Source: Whitmania pigra (lineage: Eukaryota; Annelida; Clitellata; Hirudinida; Haemopidae). Taken from it: DNA of 64,000 bases. The position numbers and the translations under genes were made by a program. The stretch's first letter is position 1. The number at the start of each line of letters is the position of its first letter. Below, one piece after another: positions 63,566 to 64,000 of this stretch. The notes under the pieces were generated by a model, which saw only the letters and a list, made by a program, of their open reading frames with translations, did no database searches and was not told the DNA's origin. The stretch is taken from NCBI GenBank assembly GCA_021613335.1, contig JAJTWR010000036.1:114501-178500 (forward strand), in the 5' to 3' direction.

Positions 63566-64000
63566 TCAAGAGCGAGAAACTGCCCCAGTGGACTGAGAAG
63601 AGGGATACGAAGATGAAGATGGCTCTTCATCGATGGTTATGGGCCCCATGTTCTGCAAATTTGCTATCCTCTGCCTCATGATGTTTGCCTGTTGAAGTCT
63701 CATAAGTCTCTCCCTTTCCCTTTGCTGATAAACCAAAGCAGGTCTTGATTATGCATTAAATAATAATGGATGATTTAAAAATTTCAACTTGCCTGGTGCT
63801 GCATGTAGCTCTGTTGTTGACTCATCTGGAGGTGCATGAAGTATTTTGCCTTCTCGTTCAGCTGCTCCTGAGTTATTCCAGGATTCTGAAAATTTCCAAC
63901 AAATTAGTTCAATTCAGCTCAGTAAGACAGACATATTGTCTCTCCAAACCTGAAGGTAAAGAGCCTGAATGAACTTCTGAACTTCAGCAAAGTAGTTATT
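63566..64000 (-). CDS. C-terminal end of an unrecognised Gln/Arg-rich protein (partial)
   Basis: Three exons in phase 0: 63950-64000, 63793-63885 and 63566-63724, with TGA at 63568-63566. The gene continues beyond the right edge. The visible 100 residues read NNYFAEVQKFIQALYLQ, then NPGITQEQLNEKAKYFMHLQ and MSQQQSYMQHQ, then QRERERLMRLQQANIMRQRI and an acidic Ser-rich tail, ITIDEEPSSSSYPSS. This suggests an amphipathic helix or short coiled coil followed by disorder, as in many nuclear cofactors, but the family was not identified. The intron between the second and third exons uses a GC donor with otherwise perfect consensus (CAG|GCAAGT). Confidence 0.6.

Overview
This is nuclear DNA of an animal. 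Evidence: multi-exon genes with short introns (mostly about 50 to 150 bases where traced), GT-AG splice signals with a few GC-AG candidates, no ribosome binding sites or operons, AT-rich spacers with microsatellites, and metazoan families (Snail, caveolin, an SRCR-ZP receptor, ciliary proteins). Short introns, high gene density and an SRCR-rich receptor would fit an early-branching animal such as a sponge, but this is an inference and the species cannot be fixed from this window.

Layout, left to right: the 3' end of a polypeptide GalNAc-transferase (+); cysteamine dioxygenase ADO (+); cytosolic threonyl-tRNA synthetase (-); an SRCR/ZP-domain membrane protein (-); a four-exon caveolin (-); single-exon ADP-ribose/CDP-alcohol diphosphatase ADPRM (-); the IFT-A protein WDR35/IFT121 (-, over 8 kb); SAMHD1 without its SAM domain (+, 13 exons); intramembrane protease SPPL3 (-); mitochondrial asparaginyl-tRNA synthetase NARS2 (-); an HSD17B14-like short-chain dehydrogenase (-); a TMEM232 orthologue (-); a Snail-family zinc-finger factor (+); an unassigned stretch with coding character (+); and the 3' end of an unrecognised Gln-rich protein (-) running off the right edge.

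The genes are not a functional cluster. They are mostly housekeeping (two tRNA synthetases, nucleotide metabolism, thiol oxidation, glycosylation, membrane proteolysis) plus two cilium/flagellum genes (WDR35, TMEM232) and metazoan developmental or membrane genes (Snail, caveolin, SRCR-ZP). Long gene-poor spacers (24.9-27.7, 40.7-43.4, 46.0-50.7 and 54.0-57.7 kb) hold simple repeats and small tRNA-like (SINE-like) insertions. One of these, near 36.3 kb, has a 12-bp direct repeat on both sides and two perfect hairpins.

I saw no phage, CRISPR, toxin or viral gene and no convincing new multi-gene system. The points most worth checking are the Snail gene (no SNAG motif seen, and a long CCAT microsatellite in its last intron, ending about 12 bases from the acceptor), the tRNA-like element at 36.3 kb, the SRCR-ZP architecture, the divergent intron-rich caveolin, and the unassigned coding-like region at 62.4-63.4 kb. 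Exon limits are read by eye from splice consensus and homology remembered from the families; no alignment was run.
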